Assembly (NCBI GenBank): GCA_049317265.1
Contig: JBMOIP010000012.1
Span: 34,394-98,393 of the forward strand
Length of the DNA stretch: 64,000 bases
Direction: 5' to 3'
Source: CAIVAT01 sp049317265
GTDB taxonomy: Bacteria > Bacteroidota > Bacteroidia > Bacteroidales > FEN-979
How positions within the stretch are numbered: position 1 is the first letter of the stretch; every line of letters begins with the position of its first letter. Position numbers and translations under genes: made by a program. The notes below the pieces were generated by a model. It was given only the letters and a program-made list of their open reading frames with translations, did no database searches and was not told the DNA's origin. This document shows, in pieces, positions 55,101 to 62,252 of the stretch.

Positions 55101-56026
55101 CCGTCTTCGGGGGAACCAACCGCCATGTTGAATGTGCCGATTGTCATAACCCTCATGGGGCAAAATCGGGGACAGCCACCGCTCCTGCTTTACTACCAAC
55201 CATGATCGGAGCAAGGGGCGTTGAGCCAACTTATGCAGGAGCGGGAGCACCCACCGGCTTCACCTGGCAAAATGCCGTTACACAGGAGTACCAGGTATGT
55301 TATAAGTGCCATTCGAGCTATACAACCTTACCTACCTACCTGCCCGATGGAATCTCAAACGCCACAACCCCTACTTATGTGGCCGATGGATTGAAAAAAC
55401 TTACCTCCGGTGGTTTAAATTTACAAATTGCCGACTCCCGGGATATGGCAAAAGAGTATAACCCCAACAATCAATCATTCCACCCCGTAATGGCTGTAGG
55501 TAAAAACACTGGCATTAACGCCACTGCATTTCAGACAGGGTATTCGTCGACCTCAAGGATTTACTGCAGCAGTTGCCATACGAACCCGAATTCTGCAACC
55601 GCCGGACAGGGACGCGGCCCGCATGGTTCAGTAACACTTCACTTGCTGGATAAGGGAATAAATGCAACAATTGTAAATCTCCCGACTTCACATGGAACAG
55701 TCTCAAACCAGAATGAGGTGTGTTCCAAGTGCCACAAAGTTGCCAGTTACTATACAGGTAATACTGGTTCCCGGTTTTCCTATCACCAGTACCATACCAC
55801 AAAAAGTGAATGTTATGTCTGCCACGACAATCATGGTAGCGAACAGTTCCACCTGTTTAATTTCAACCGGAACAGCGGAGGCGGAAACTCGTGTATATCA
55901 TCAGTTTCTCCAAATACACAGACTGCCTTTGCCCATGCAGCAGGCACCGCCACGAACACCTGTACGGTTACATGCCATGGTACCAGTCACGGAGGAGGCA
56001 AATCATACAATCCATCCTACCCATGA
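49148..56026 (+). CDS. Giant surface cytochrome: beta-solenoid, eight PKD-like repeats and 20 haem sites
   Basis: The 2292-residue protein has an N-terminal hydrophobic signal (about 18-42, after a 17-residue polar lead). A threonine/glycine-rich beta-solenoid-like part follows (about 45-500), then an Ig-like domain (about 645-740) and eight repeats of 81-89 residues (751-1448). Each repeat carries two Cys and the core GATSYTWSYSGTGFTPSG. From residue 1456 to the end there are 19 CXXCH motifs and one terminal CX3CH (CTVTCH), giving up to 20 c-type haems. No type A or B sorting domain was seen at the C terminus, so the export route is unclear. It is second in the sigma54-like operon. The repeats probably hold the haem domain away from the cell, which is inference. 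Confidence 0.9.
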   Translation: MIQSRNNILNPGPGHINKIWLKLVFLFIFAIIAMANEKGFSQTITSAAAGGNWSATATWIGGVVPGPANDVVIASGSNNVTLNVNATCASLTIGIGATRGRLYHNTGMSLTVTGPVTLTQGSATDNRWRINAGSATVSGLISFTGASASAANFMVLTITTGTLNANGGILFTASAAATKEIDMSGGAGTINLKGALTVPAASSTLTPGTSSIFNYVDAANQTVNFFSAGSYFNLYLNNTGTTGATLSAAVTSTNVTGNISVGNTISGSLFNTNDFNMGMASSRTLTVSAGSTMKAGTSVITFPGTTGATINGTFITSNPAGFSGGATTAINSTNNPGITLAATSTIEYNAAATQTVTTRTYAGNVILTGLTKTIGTAASQTLTISKNLTINNGATYLGSTFNPILLIGGDFSNSGLFTQGTSLVTFNGTLAQNLTGSSATTFANNVTLSNTAGLNIATSPTINGTLTFANGKITTGVNRLILGSSAVISGAGAGKYVFGTVELFIPNAPAPAVTFPIGDATNYTPVLISFSGTTSGSGSIFAFTTPGDHPDILNSGINPSLSVNRNWTISQGAVPVGGFNFYNGTFTFINGTPIDLDAGANAGNFIISKLTGGSWESTSTGTRTTTSTQATGMTSFGTYQPGESSALVNVATHPANSTVCQGAAASFSSTSTSLPAPTIQWQRDPNNGTFENITAVLDGGVYTNFTGTTLNISNSTGLNGYLYRAVFTNVNGSATSNNAILTVTNLPAAAGSVTGSGSVCQGQSGVAYSTGAIAGATSYTWNYSGAGFTPSGTTSAITGSYSAAATSGNLIVTGVNSCGNGLSSPIFPVIVGLLPAAAGAITGSAVVCQGQSGVAYSIPAIAGATSYQWSYSGTGFTPSGNGSSISGTFSAGATSGNLTVTGFNSCGSGISSPNFVITVNTVPSAAGTITGTASVCRNQSGIAYSCPTVSGATSYLWSYSGTGFTPSGTTASITGSFSASATSGNLTVAGVNACGSGIASTTYPITVLTGVPGAAGTITGTPSVCQNQAGVAFSVPAISGATSYTWSYSGTGFTPSGNTASITGNFSITATSGNLVVSGVNACGTGIASAAFPIVVNPLPSAAGAISGTATVCQGQTAVPYSVTPVSGATGYSWTYTGTGFTPSGNTSSITGAFAASATSGNLRVAGTNACGTGTASANYPVTVNVLPSPAGTITGTALVCPGQTGVAYSVAAISGATSYSWVYSGTGFTPSGNTASITASFSPGATSGNLTVKGVNACGSGVVSANYAITINAIPGAAGAITGSATACQGQSGIAYSVTPISGATSYTWSYSGTGFTPSGNTSAITAVFSGSATSGNLTVRGTNSCGSGTISANFPITVTAGIGAAGTITGTSAVCTSGAGVYSVPPISGATSYIWTYSGTGFNPSGNGASITGTFSPTATSGILTVRGSGSCGTGAVSPNFPITVNVCPPHNMCNGCHINHTSPGAQLTLVGGNANLCMSCHNPTGVASTSPFADVMKAVPGVSGNSHSWNSLAVNAMYQTNLPTNPDMLLRVYSNEIVCSTCHNQHSTTYAPFLRASNSEDALCLNCHTARDVRRYADNPANKGTHPVGIAYTPGTDPRFTTTTFPLSATGKVVCSTCHDTHNSTSTDGNILRSASIDALCTNCHIEQSPRIKTTHEGMTCSVCHYAHETGSGNILLVRDNIVTPAFGPKQVIFTSNASAVNYADGSAPFNGVCEVCHTTAVDHYQSSSGGTSDARHLPSPQKCINCHPHDQGFAAQTDCFGCHNAITDKPGIGPAGGRRQIVDNNGNGTGTGGDFKRTSHHGLGAIPTVDDCLLCHYMGDHKKGVVKLLDPDLGYNSVITYDPANKASVENFCLNCHDANGVAGDLTPFSDNTAVPVVDKTMWLASAHKTKPYTCMDCHDNGHGSNKSTLLGPYTYAGPGTGTDLMNEEEGFCLTCHGAGGAATTQVHLAFSLYTNTATRFYKHDPAATYRKHTNGETGGAVFGGTNRHVECADCHNPHGAKSGTATAPALLPTMIGARGVEPTYAGAGAPTGFTWQNAVTQEYQVCYKCHSSYTTLPTYLPDGISNATTPTYVADGLKKLTSGGLNLQIADSRDMAKEYNPNNQSFHPVMAVGKNTGINATAFQTGYSSTSRIYCSSCHTNPNSATAGQGRGPHGSVTLHLLDKGINATIVNLPTSHGTVSNQNEVCSKCHKVASYYTGNTGSRFSYHQYHTTKSECYVCHDNHGSEQFHLFNFNRNSGGGNSCISSVSPNTQTAFAHAAGTATNTCTVTCHGTSHGGGKSYNPSYP
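51398..53491 (+). repeat. Eight tandem PKD-like coding repeats of about 264 bases
   Basis: Units begin at 51398, 51662, 51926, 52193, 52457, 52721, 52985 and 53249. Six are exactly 264 bases, the third is 267, and the last is truncated to 243. Phrases such as TCAGG-ACCGG-TTTAC recur with silent changes, so the units are diverged rather than freshly copied. They encode one PKD-like domain each. Confidence 0.9.
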
Positions 56027-56057
56027 CACAAGGCCCATTTATACAGGACGAAATTGT

Positions 56058-56780
56058 ATGAATCATATGAAACCCTTCTTGCTTTTGACTTTGCTATCAG
56101 CCATAATGCCTATGGCGGTATTGTTTTCACAGCGACCATATGGTTTAACAGTAACCGATATCGACGGGAACATCTATCGCACAGTGACCATTGGCAGACA
56201 AGTCTGGATGCGTGAAAACCTGAAGGTAACCCGTTACTGCAATGGAGACACGATAGCCACCATAAAACCTGACACAATTGATCTCACCAACATTCAAAGC
56301 CCCAGCTACCAGTGGGCTTACATGGGTGATGAACGAAATGTTGCAGTAAATGGCCGGTTATACACATGGTTTGTGGTTGACGACCGCCGGCAACTTTGCC
56401 CGAAAGGATGGCATATACCTTCGGATGAGGAGTTTTGTGTGCTTGAAAACTACATTGAGCCGGATGCTGACACAGATTGTAAGAAAACCGGCCATCGGGG
56501 TAGAAATACCGGGGGAATGTTAAAAGAGGCAGGTCTTTCCCATTGGACTGAACCAAACAGCGGAGCCGACAACAGAAGCCGGTTTACGGGCCTGCCCTGC
56601 GGTGTCAGGTACCAGGCGGGCGTGTTCACATTTCTTGGCAGTTACGGATACTTCTGGACAAACACATCCCGTGATTCGACCATGGCCTGGACAAGAAGAT
56701 TATACCACGATAAAGCAGATGTAAGCAGGGCCTGTTATTTTAAAAAAGATAGTTTTAGTGTAAGATGTCTGAAGGATTAG
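56058..56780 (+). CDS. FISUMP-domain exported protein
   Basis: The 240-residue protein has a signal peptide (MNHMKPFLLLTLLSAIMPMA onward, ending VLFSQ). A FISUMP (Fibrobacter succinogenes major paralogous) domain fills the rest: VTIGRQVWMRENLKVTRY, NGRLYTWF, LCPKGWHIPSDEEF, YFWTNTSRDS and the closing SVRCLKD. The domain is a C-type-lectin-like fold common on Bacteroidota cell surfaces, with no established ligand. It begins 31 bases after the 20-haem gene and is probably in the same transcript. Two Met codons (56058 and 56067) could serve. Confidence 0.88.
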   Translation: MNHMKPFLLLTLLSAIMPMAVLFSQRPYGLTVTDIDGNIYRTVTIGRQVWMRENLKVTRYCNGDTIATIKPDTIDLTNIQSPSYQWAYMGDERNVAVNGRLYTWFVVDDRRQLCPKGWHIPSDEEFCVLENYIEPDADTDCKKTGHRGRNTGGMLKEAGLSHWTEPNSGADNRSRFTGLPCGVRYQAGVFTFLGSYGYFWTNTSRDSTMAWTRRLYHDKADVSRACYFKKDSFSVRCLKD

Positions 56781-56854
56781 TTTTAAAATTTCGCCGGCTT
56801 TCCCGAATTAACATAAATGGCTATAGGATCATCCTCCCTGCTGTTGCATCCCGG

Positions 56855-57910
56855 ATGTCCCAAACTCAAGTCCTGTTCCTCTTTCTGAACTGCTTGATAG
56901 GAATTTCGCCACTGGCAGCACAAGACCACGGCGGCAATCAATTTTCCAACACCCCGCTCTATTTCAATCCTGCATATTCGGGGTTGGATAATGGATTCAG
57001 GGTAAGATTGGCCACTTTGAACCAGGGGCCGGGACTTGAAACTCCATTTCGGGCTTATCACCTCACGGCAGATGTTGCCGGACGAAGCCTTCCCGGTTCC
57101 TGAGGCATCGGCATTATTTTCAACACAGATAATGAAGGTATCGGATTTATTCAGAATTACGACCTGGGATTATCTTTCGCCGTCAGGGTCCCATTTACTA
57201 AGTCGATTTTCGGCCAAGCCGGAATCAAAGCCGCCTGGTTTCACAAAAACATCGCATGGGATGAGTTTGAGATGACGGAAACACTCCGGGAAAAATATGG
57301 GCACATCTACGACTCTGGCTACCTCCCCTCCTATCAAAATTCCCTGGACTCTCCTGATTTTGCTATAGGAGGTTTGATTCATATCATGAACAATGAAGCT
57401 GTCCTTTCAGCAACTATCGGGATGGCTGTTACCCACCTGTTCGAACCTGATGAATCCTTCATTTCAAAAGAGAATGTACCGTTGCGCCGAAAATGGATTG
57501 GTCATGCCGATGTGGTTTGGCGCATCAAACGGCACCCAAAGGTAAATACGCCAATTGAGAATTTTTTGATACTCAATCCCGGACTGGTCGTTCAACACCA
57601 GGATGACTGGAATTCAGTGATGGCTGGTCTGAACGCCACCAAATATGGACTTTACCTGGGGGTTTGGTATAACGGTGAATTCGATGATCAGCAGGCGAAC
57701 GCACTCGCCGTGGCAGCAGGATACCGTTATGTTTTCGCCAAAGAGATGAGCATTAAATTTACCTACAGTTATGAAATACAATTTTCCGGCGTTAACAAAG
57801 GAAATGGCGGTGCCAATGAAATTAGCCTGGTTCTTGAATTTAATAAGGTGTCAATATTCAAACGGCATGATAACAGAGACAACGCAGGTCAATCTTCCCC
57901 GGTTTTTTAA
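56855..57910 (+). pseudogene. PorP/SprF-like T9SS membrane protein interrupted by in-frame TGA
   Basis: The reading frame starts at the ATG at 56855 with a signal peptide ending SPLAAQ, then QFSNTPLYFNPAYSGLDNG, the hallmark start of the PorP/SprF family. After AGRSLPGS it meets TGA at 57101-57103. The same frame continues without a break as GIGIIFNTDNEGIGF and through the rest of a PorP-like barrel to 57910. Together they total about 351 residues, normal for the family, so one nonsense change (or base error; TGG would give Trp) splits one gene. PorP/SprF proteins assist secretion or anchoring of T9SS type B proteins. Its place at the end of the giant-cytochrome operon suggests a role in displaying those products. 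Confidence 0.8.
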
Positions 57911-57949
57911 CAGCGAATAATTCGCAGGCAGGTCATCCGACTCTTTTAT

Positions 57950-58648
57950 CTACTTCACAATTGCATCTTCGAGTATTATCTCGAAGAAGTATCCTGAGCC
58001 AAAATCTTTGTCCGTTGTAACTTTGCTCTCCAGCGTAACAGTTGAACCAACCACCAGCGTGTCATGTATTGTTGCAGTAAGATCGAATTTATCTCCAAAT
58101 GATGTTCCATCCTGCACATGAACCCAGTTCTTCCCCATGATACCCGATTTAAACCGGGTAACCTGGCCCTTGATTTTCACGATCTTTCCGGCATAGGTCT
58201 TTTTGTTGTGAAAAAGCTCTCCAATGGTAATACCACCCTCGGCACGTTCCACTGAAATGGCTAATTTTCCCTGTTTCGCCTTTGCGGTATGATCAGGGAC
58301 CACAAGACCCGGCTTTACAGCTCCTTCGCGGGTAGTGCTTACCCCTTCCAGGAAAATGACCTTGTCGAAGGTTTTCTTCAACTCTTTGCTGGCAAAATCA
58401 GGCATCACAAGTCCTCCCCTGTAAAAACAGGTATCACCGGTTTTGAACTCCTTAACAGGAACTGCCAGCCATTTCAAACTGCCTTCCACCAAGACGTGCA
58501 AGTAGGTATAATTGCTTGTGGGAAGCACCTCCGTAATGACGGCTTTATATACAGTTTGCGTATTTCCTCCGCCGGGTTGTGCCTTTACAGCTATTTCGCA
58601 GGTCAATAAAACGAATGTAACTGCAATGGATGTAGTCAAATGTCTCAT
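57950..58648 (-). CDS. Exported OB-fold protein
   Basis: The 232-residue protein starts with a signal peptide (Met at 58648; cleavage after VKAQ). A central SH3-like segment follows (YTYLHVLVEGSLKWLAVPVKEF). The C-terminal OB-fold (about 150-230) shows KIVKIKGQVTRFKSGIMGKNWVHVQDG, a pattern shared with tRNA_anti-like domains. In exported Bacteroidota proteins this fold is unlikely to bind nucleic acid. The Met at 58684 would add 12 polar residues ahead of the signal. It lies 55 bases after the CcsB-CcsA gene on the same strand, so a role in haem or cytochrome handling is possible. Confidence 0.75.
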   Translation of the reverse strand: MRHLTTSIAVTFVLLTCEIAVKAQPGGGNTQTVYKAVITEVLPTSNYTYLHVLVEGSLKWLAVPVKEFKTGDTCFYRGGLVMPDFASKELKKTFDKVIFLEGVSTTREGAVKPGLVVPDHTAKAKQGKLAISVERAEGGITIGELFHNKKTYAGKIVKIKGQVTRFKSGIMGKNWVHVQDGTSFGDKFDLTATIHDTLVVGSTVTLESKVTTDKDFGSGYFFEIILEDAIVK

Positions 58649-58703
58649 GGTTTTTTCTTTAGATGGCACCTGTATCATCAACAAGTAAGATTAAATATCC
58701 GGG

Positions 58704-61700
58704 TTAATTTTTACTGCCGTTTTGCGACGAAGTTTTGCTCACCTGGTATTGCCTGATGCCAGCCACTACGGCAAGAGATATTACCGAGAGAATGAGAGCC
58801 CATGCCCACAGCGGGAATACCGGAGTTTCACCGGCTCCATAGCTGTGCATACCCTTGGAGAGGTAATAATTCACTCCTACAAACGTCATCATCACACTTC
58901 CGAATCCAAAGACAGAGGCTACATTAAACAAATAGTTGGAACGCAGCCTGGGTATAAATCTCAGGTGAAGTACCAGTGTATAGGTGATTACAATCACGAG
59001 CGCCCATGTCTCCTTTGCATCCCACCCCCAATATCTGCCCCAGGATTCATTCGCCCATACACCCCCGAGAAAGGTGCCTATCGTAGCCAGAACAATCCCG
59101 ACAATCAGGTTCATCTCATTGATGCTGGTAAGTTCGGCAATGACCAGGTCAAGCCGTTCGTTGCTCTTCACAGTCTTAAATAAGAATATAACCAGGTTCA
59201 TAAGGCCAAGAATAAATCCAAGGCCGAGGAAGCCATAACTGATGGTCAAAGTTGCCACATGAATGATGAGCCAATAGGATTTCAGCACCGGCTGAAGGTT
59301 GGTCAATTGCGGATCATAGCTGCTATGACTGGCTGTCATCAGGATAAAGAAGGCAAGCAGCGCTGTTGCGGCAAGGGTGATCTTTGAATAGCGGGCAAAA
59401 GTAAAGCCGGCAAGCAAGCCGCCCCAGGCGATAAGGATCAGTGATTCATAGCCGTTACTCCAGGGTGCATGGCCGGTAAGGTACCACCGGAGGATCATTC
59501 CGAAAGAGTGATACAGGAATGCGAGACCCAGAAGAATAATTGAGACGTTCAGTGCTACGGTGATGATCCTGTTCTTTTTCACCCGCAGGTTATCGATAAA
59601 GGCGAGAAGCAGCAGCACAATACTAAGTAAGGCGTAAACATTCCTCAGGACAATAAATATCTGCAATTTGTTGTACAGTATTTCCGCATTGATCTTTTTT
59701 TCAGAAGCAAGAAACTCTTTGCCCGGTGAATTTCGCTGGATATCACTGATCATGCCCATGATCTTGTCTGCTCTTGCATAATCACCTGAAACATTTGCCT
59801 TTAACACTTCTGTAAAAAATGCAACCATGATGTTGGAGTAATTCAAAGGGTTCACCTTCAACTCTTCATTGATGATGGTTACGGGTCCTTCCAATGGTTT
59901 AACCGCCGCATTATCATCCCAGCTCACCCACTTGTTATTCTGGTCGCCCTGGTCGGGAAAAAATTTAAACATGCTGCCTTTCAATGCCATCTGTACAATG
60001 TTCAAACGCTCATCCACCTTGATGATCTCCTTGTCGAGACTGTTCTGGGTCGATTGTTTTTTACGGAAGGCCTCCTCAATATACTTCTGCAACTTATATT
60101 GGCGGTTCCCGTCGAAGAAGTCCATAAAGGATGCGTACTTTCCGCTTATTCCAACAATCTGGCGGATCGGTTCCTCCCTGACATAGATGATCTTCTGGTC
60201 CTTCCAGAACTCTGGCACCATGGCCATGTCCATCAGCACCTGCACGGCATTCATCTCTCCCTTGCCGGGAATGTCAAACTTGTCCTTCCGGGCAATCTTA
60301 TGCATTACATCATAAGCCAGGGAATGGACGGGCTGGAACCTTCCGTCGTAAGTCTGAACAAGCAGGTGACCAAATTTTTCCGCCTGTTCCGGCGCAACCG
60401 GTTTTGAAATGTTTTGCTGAGCAAACACCGTAAAACCGCTACCCAGGAAAAACACCAGCATCAATACGGCACTTTTCCGTTGAATCCTGATTTCACCTAT
60501 CTTTCGGCTGAGATAGTGAAAGCGTGAATTTTTATTGAACAGCGACAGAATGAAGCCCAGCGTCAGCAGGATATAGCCGGCATAGGTCACAAGTGTGCCA
60601 TAAAAGTCGTGGTTAACAGAAAGAATGGTCCCTTTCTCGTCGGGATCATAGGAGGATTGGAAAAACCTGTACATATTGTAATCCAACACATTATTCATGA
60701 AAATCCGGTGATCCTCCTTTAGGTTTTTACGGCTATCTATTAAGGTGATTTCACTGGCATAGGAGGAAGGGCTCATTGAGCCGGCATAGCGATCGAGAAT
60801 GAAATCATTCAGCCGGATGGAGAAAGGCAGTTCGATAGGCTGCTCACCATAGCCAATATTAAAAACCAATCCTCCGATGTTGTAATCCTGTGACTGCATT
60901 GCATATCCTGCTCCCCCGAAAACAATGGTTTTATGGTCTTTATCATTGATTTTAATATTCAGTACCAGTGCATCGGTTCCCTTGTCCTCAGCGCTGCCGC
61001 TGACAAAATCGGTGGTTGCATGGTTATAAAAACCATCGTTGATGAAGGCTACGCCATTCGCCCTGTAGATAACCTTCCCGACAAATTCAGTTTGTGTACC
61101 CGGTTGGATGGTATCTGAGACCTTGGTCCCCATGTCCATCCTGATCACTTCAAAAGGTGCGATGAAGGTCACTACGTTGTTGACTTCATGAACCTGGATG
61201 GCATTCGTATCCTTAGCGTTATCATAAGCAATGGCCAGCTGGCCAAAATGACCGCCCTCTCCCTCCGAAAGGAACAAATTCTGCTGAACTGCCATATCGG
61301 CCACAATAATGGAGATGAGTTTACCTCCTTCGGGAACATTATCCCTGACCTTTTCAACTGCATTTTTAATTACGTCTGCATATTCGATGGTAATTTTACC
61401 ATGTTCCGGGGATGTGTATGCCAGGTGAAGCGAATTGTCTGTAAAAGTACTGATAACGAAAGGCTTGTCATACCTGAAGCTATCCTTTTTCCCCGGAAGT
61501 TCAATCTTCAGGTAGGGACTGGAAGTGGTAATCTGGTTGGTCTCCTCCCCTTCCCTGATATGCATACTACCCTCAAACCCAAAATACCTGGTGATTGCTG
61601 CACCAAGGATAATGACGATGAATGCGACATGAAAAAGGAGAGCAGCCCATTTTTTCTGGCTGAGCATCTTATATTTCACGACATGGCCAAACAGGTTGAT

Positions 61701-61874
61701 GGTTAAAAACACGAAGATCAATTCAAACCAGAAGGAGTTGTAGATAAACCTTTGGGCTGTGATGGTATCAAATTTATCTTCGACAAATGTGGCGGTTCCC
61801 ATGCTGATCATAAGGAGGATCAACAGAAAAACCATGGTAGCAGAAGAGAAAAGGAGGTTTGCTATTCGTTTCAT
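58704..61874 (-). CDS. Fused cytochrome c synthetase CcsB-CcsA
   Basis: The 1056-residue membrane protein is the System II haem ligase that attaches haem to CXXCH motifs outside the inner membrane. The N-terminal ResB/CcsB part (1-470) has three early helices and a large periplasmic segment. A linker region (about 480-740) is typical of Bacteroidota fusions. The C-terminal CcsA part (about 755-1040) has the WWD haem-handling motif WGRYWGWDAKETWAL (about 946-960) and conserved His near LIIHVATLTISYGF. Its position beside about 50 haem sites makes it the obvious maturation enzyme for them. Confidence 0.95.
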   Translation of the reverse strand: MKRIANLLFSSATMVFLLILLMISMGTATFVEDKFDTITAQRFIYNSFWFELIFVFLTINLFGHVVKYKMLSQKKWAALLFHVAFIVIILGAAITRYFGFEGSMHIREGEETNQITTSSPYLKIELPGKKDSFRYDKPFVISTFTDNSLHLAYTSPEHGKITIEYADVIKNAVEKVRDNVPEGGKLISIIVADMAVQQNLFLSEGEGGHFGQLAIAYDNAKDTNAIQVHEVNNVVTFIAPFEVIRMDMGTKVSDTIQPGTQTEFVGKVIYRANGVAFINDGFYNHATTDFVSGSAEDKGTDALVLNIKINDKDHKTIVFGGAGYAMQSQDYNIGGLVFNIGYGEQPIELPFSIRLNDFILDRYAGSMSPSSYASEITLIDSRKNLKEDHRIFMNNVLDYNMYRFFQSSYDPDEKGTILSVNHDFYGTLVTYAGYILLTLGFILSLFNKNSRFHYLSRKIGEIRIQRKSAVLMLVFFLGSGFTVFAQQNISKPVAPEQAEKFGHLLVQTYDGRFQPVHSLAYDVMHKIARKDKFDIPGKGEMNAVQVLMDMAMVPEFWKDQKIIYVREEPIRQIVGISGKYASFMDFFDGNRQYKLQKYIEEAFRKKQSTQNSLDKEIIKVDERLNIVQMALKGSMFKFFPDQGDQNNKWVSWDDNAAVKPLEGPVTIINEELKVNPLNYSNIMVAFFTEVLKANVSGDYARADKIMGMISDIQRNSPGKEFLASEKKINAEILYNKLQIFIVLRNVYALLSIVLLLLAFIDNLRVKKNRIITVALNVSIILLGLAFLYHSFGMILRWYLTGHAPWSNGYESLILIAWGGLLAGFTFARYSKITLAATALLAFFILMTASHSSYDPQLTNLQPVLKSYWLIIHVATLTISYGFLGLGFILGLMNLVIFLFKTVKSNERLDLVIAELTSINEMNLIVGIVLATIGTFLGGVWANESWGRYWGWDAKETWALVIVITYTLVLHLRFIPRLRSNYLFNVASVFGFGSVMMTFVGVNYYLSKGMHSYGAGETPVFPLWAWALILSVISLAVVAGIRQYQVSKTSSQNGSKN

Positions 61875-61970
61875 CAGGTTTCTATTTTTTAAAAAACGAT
61901 ATAAATTTCAACATGAGGGCATTGATTCCAGGTTTCGTCATGCCGTGAAAATCAATGATGTATTCAGGCA

Positions 61971-61978
61971 CAAAATTA
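61971..61978 (-). promoter_or_regulatory. Candidate -7 box TAATTTTG for the CcsB-CcsA gene
   Basis: TAATTTTG on the minus strand fits TAnnTTTG and would give a leader of about 90 bases. No -33 element and no sigma54-type GG-N10-GC pair was found in this 225-base space, so haem-ligase expression may be constitutive. Confidence 0.35.
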
Positions 61979-62034
61979 CGCAAATCATCTCAAATATTTT
62001 TTCTTTCTGCTTGCTGCTGGTTACAAAAAAAGAT

Positions 62035-62042
62035 TATCTTTG
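62035..62042 (+). promoter_or_regulatory. -7 box TATCTTTG for tRNA-Val
   Basis: TATCTTTG lies 57 bases before the tRNA. TTG at 62011-62013 is about two bases off the ideal -33 spacing. Transcription should start near 62048. Confidence 0.5.
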
Positions 62043-62099
62043 CACCTCCAAACCTGAATACTTGCAACAACTGCAATGAGGTTTGGAATCGTTCTCATA

Positions 62100-62177
62100 G
62101 GGAGCATAGCTCAGCCGGTTCAGAGCATCTGCCTTACAAGCAGAGGGTCACAGGTTCGAATCCTGTTGCTCCCACCA
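62100..62177 (+). tRNA. tRNA-Val (anticodon TAC)
   Basis: The acceptor stem GGGAGCA (62100-62106) pairs with TGCTCCC (62167-62173), followed by discriminator A and an encoded CCA (62175-62177). A D arm (GCTC/GAGC), an anticodon arm CTGCC-TTACAA-type loop with anticodon TAC, and a T arm ACAGG-TTCGAAT-CCTGT are all visible. It reads valine GTA codons. It has its own promoter box and an intrinsic terminator. Its 3' end may be the attachment site of the element-like genes downstream. Confidence 0.97.
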
Positions 62178-62185
62178 ACAAAGAC

Positions 62186-62223
62186 AAGGGTTTCAGAGAA
62201 TAAAAATCTGAAACCTTTTTTTT
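62186..62223 (+). terminator. Intrinsic terminator after tRNA-Val
   Basis: GGTTTCAGA (62189-62197) pairs with TCTGAAACC (62207-62215) around a nine-base A-rich loop, followed by eight Ts. It begins nine bases after the tRNA CCA. Confidence 0.9.
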
Positions 62224-62252
62224 ATGTAACCCTAAATGTAACCTCAGAAATC

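Noticed and set aside
55692..56057. Open frame upstream of the FISUMP gene overlapping the 20-haem gene
   Set aside because: It is a shadow of the cytochrome coding region; the signal peptide begins at 56058.
57101..57103. TGA as a selenocysteine or recoded tryptophan codon
   Set aside because: No SECIS-like hairpin is evident downstream, PorP-family proteins have no known selenocysteine, and all other genes in the window use TGA as stop.
57913..57925. GCGAATAATTCGC as a terminator between convergent genes
   Set aside because: The stem is only five base pairs with a three-base loop and no T tract, too weak to call.
62076..62252. Upstream extension of the RteC-like reading frame through the tRNA
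   Set aside because: The frame is open by chance across tRNA-Val and its terminator; the ATG at 62253 is the first start after them.
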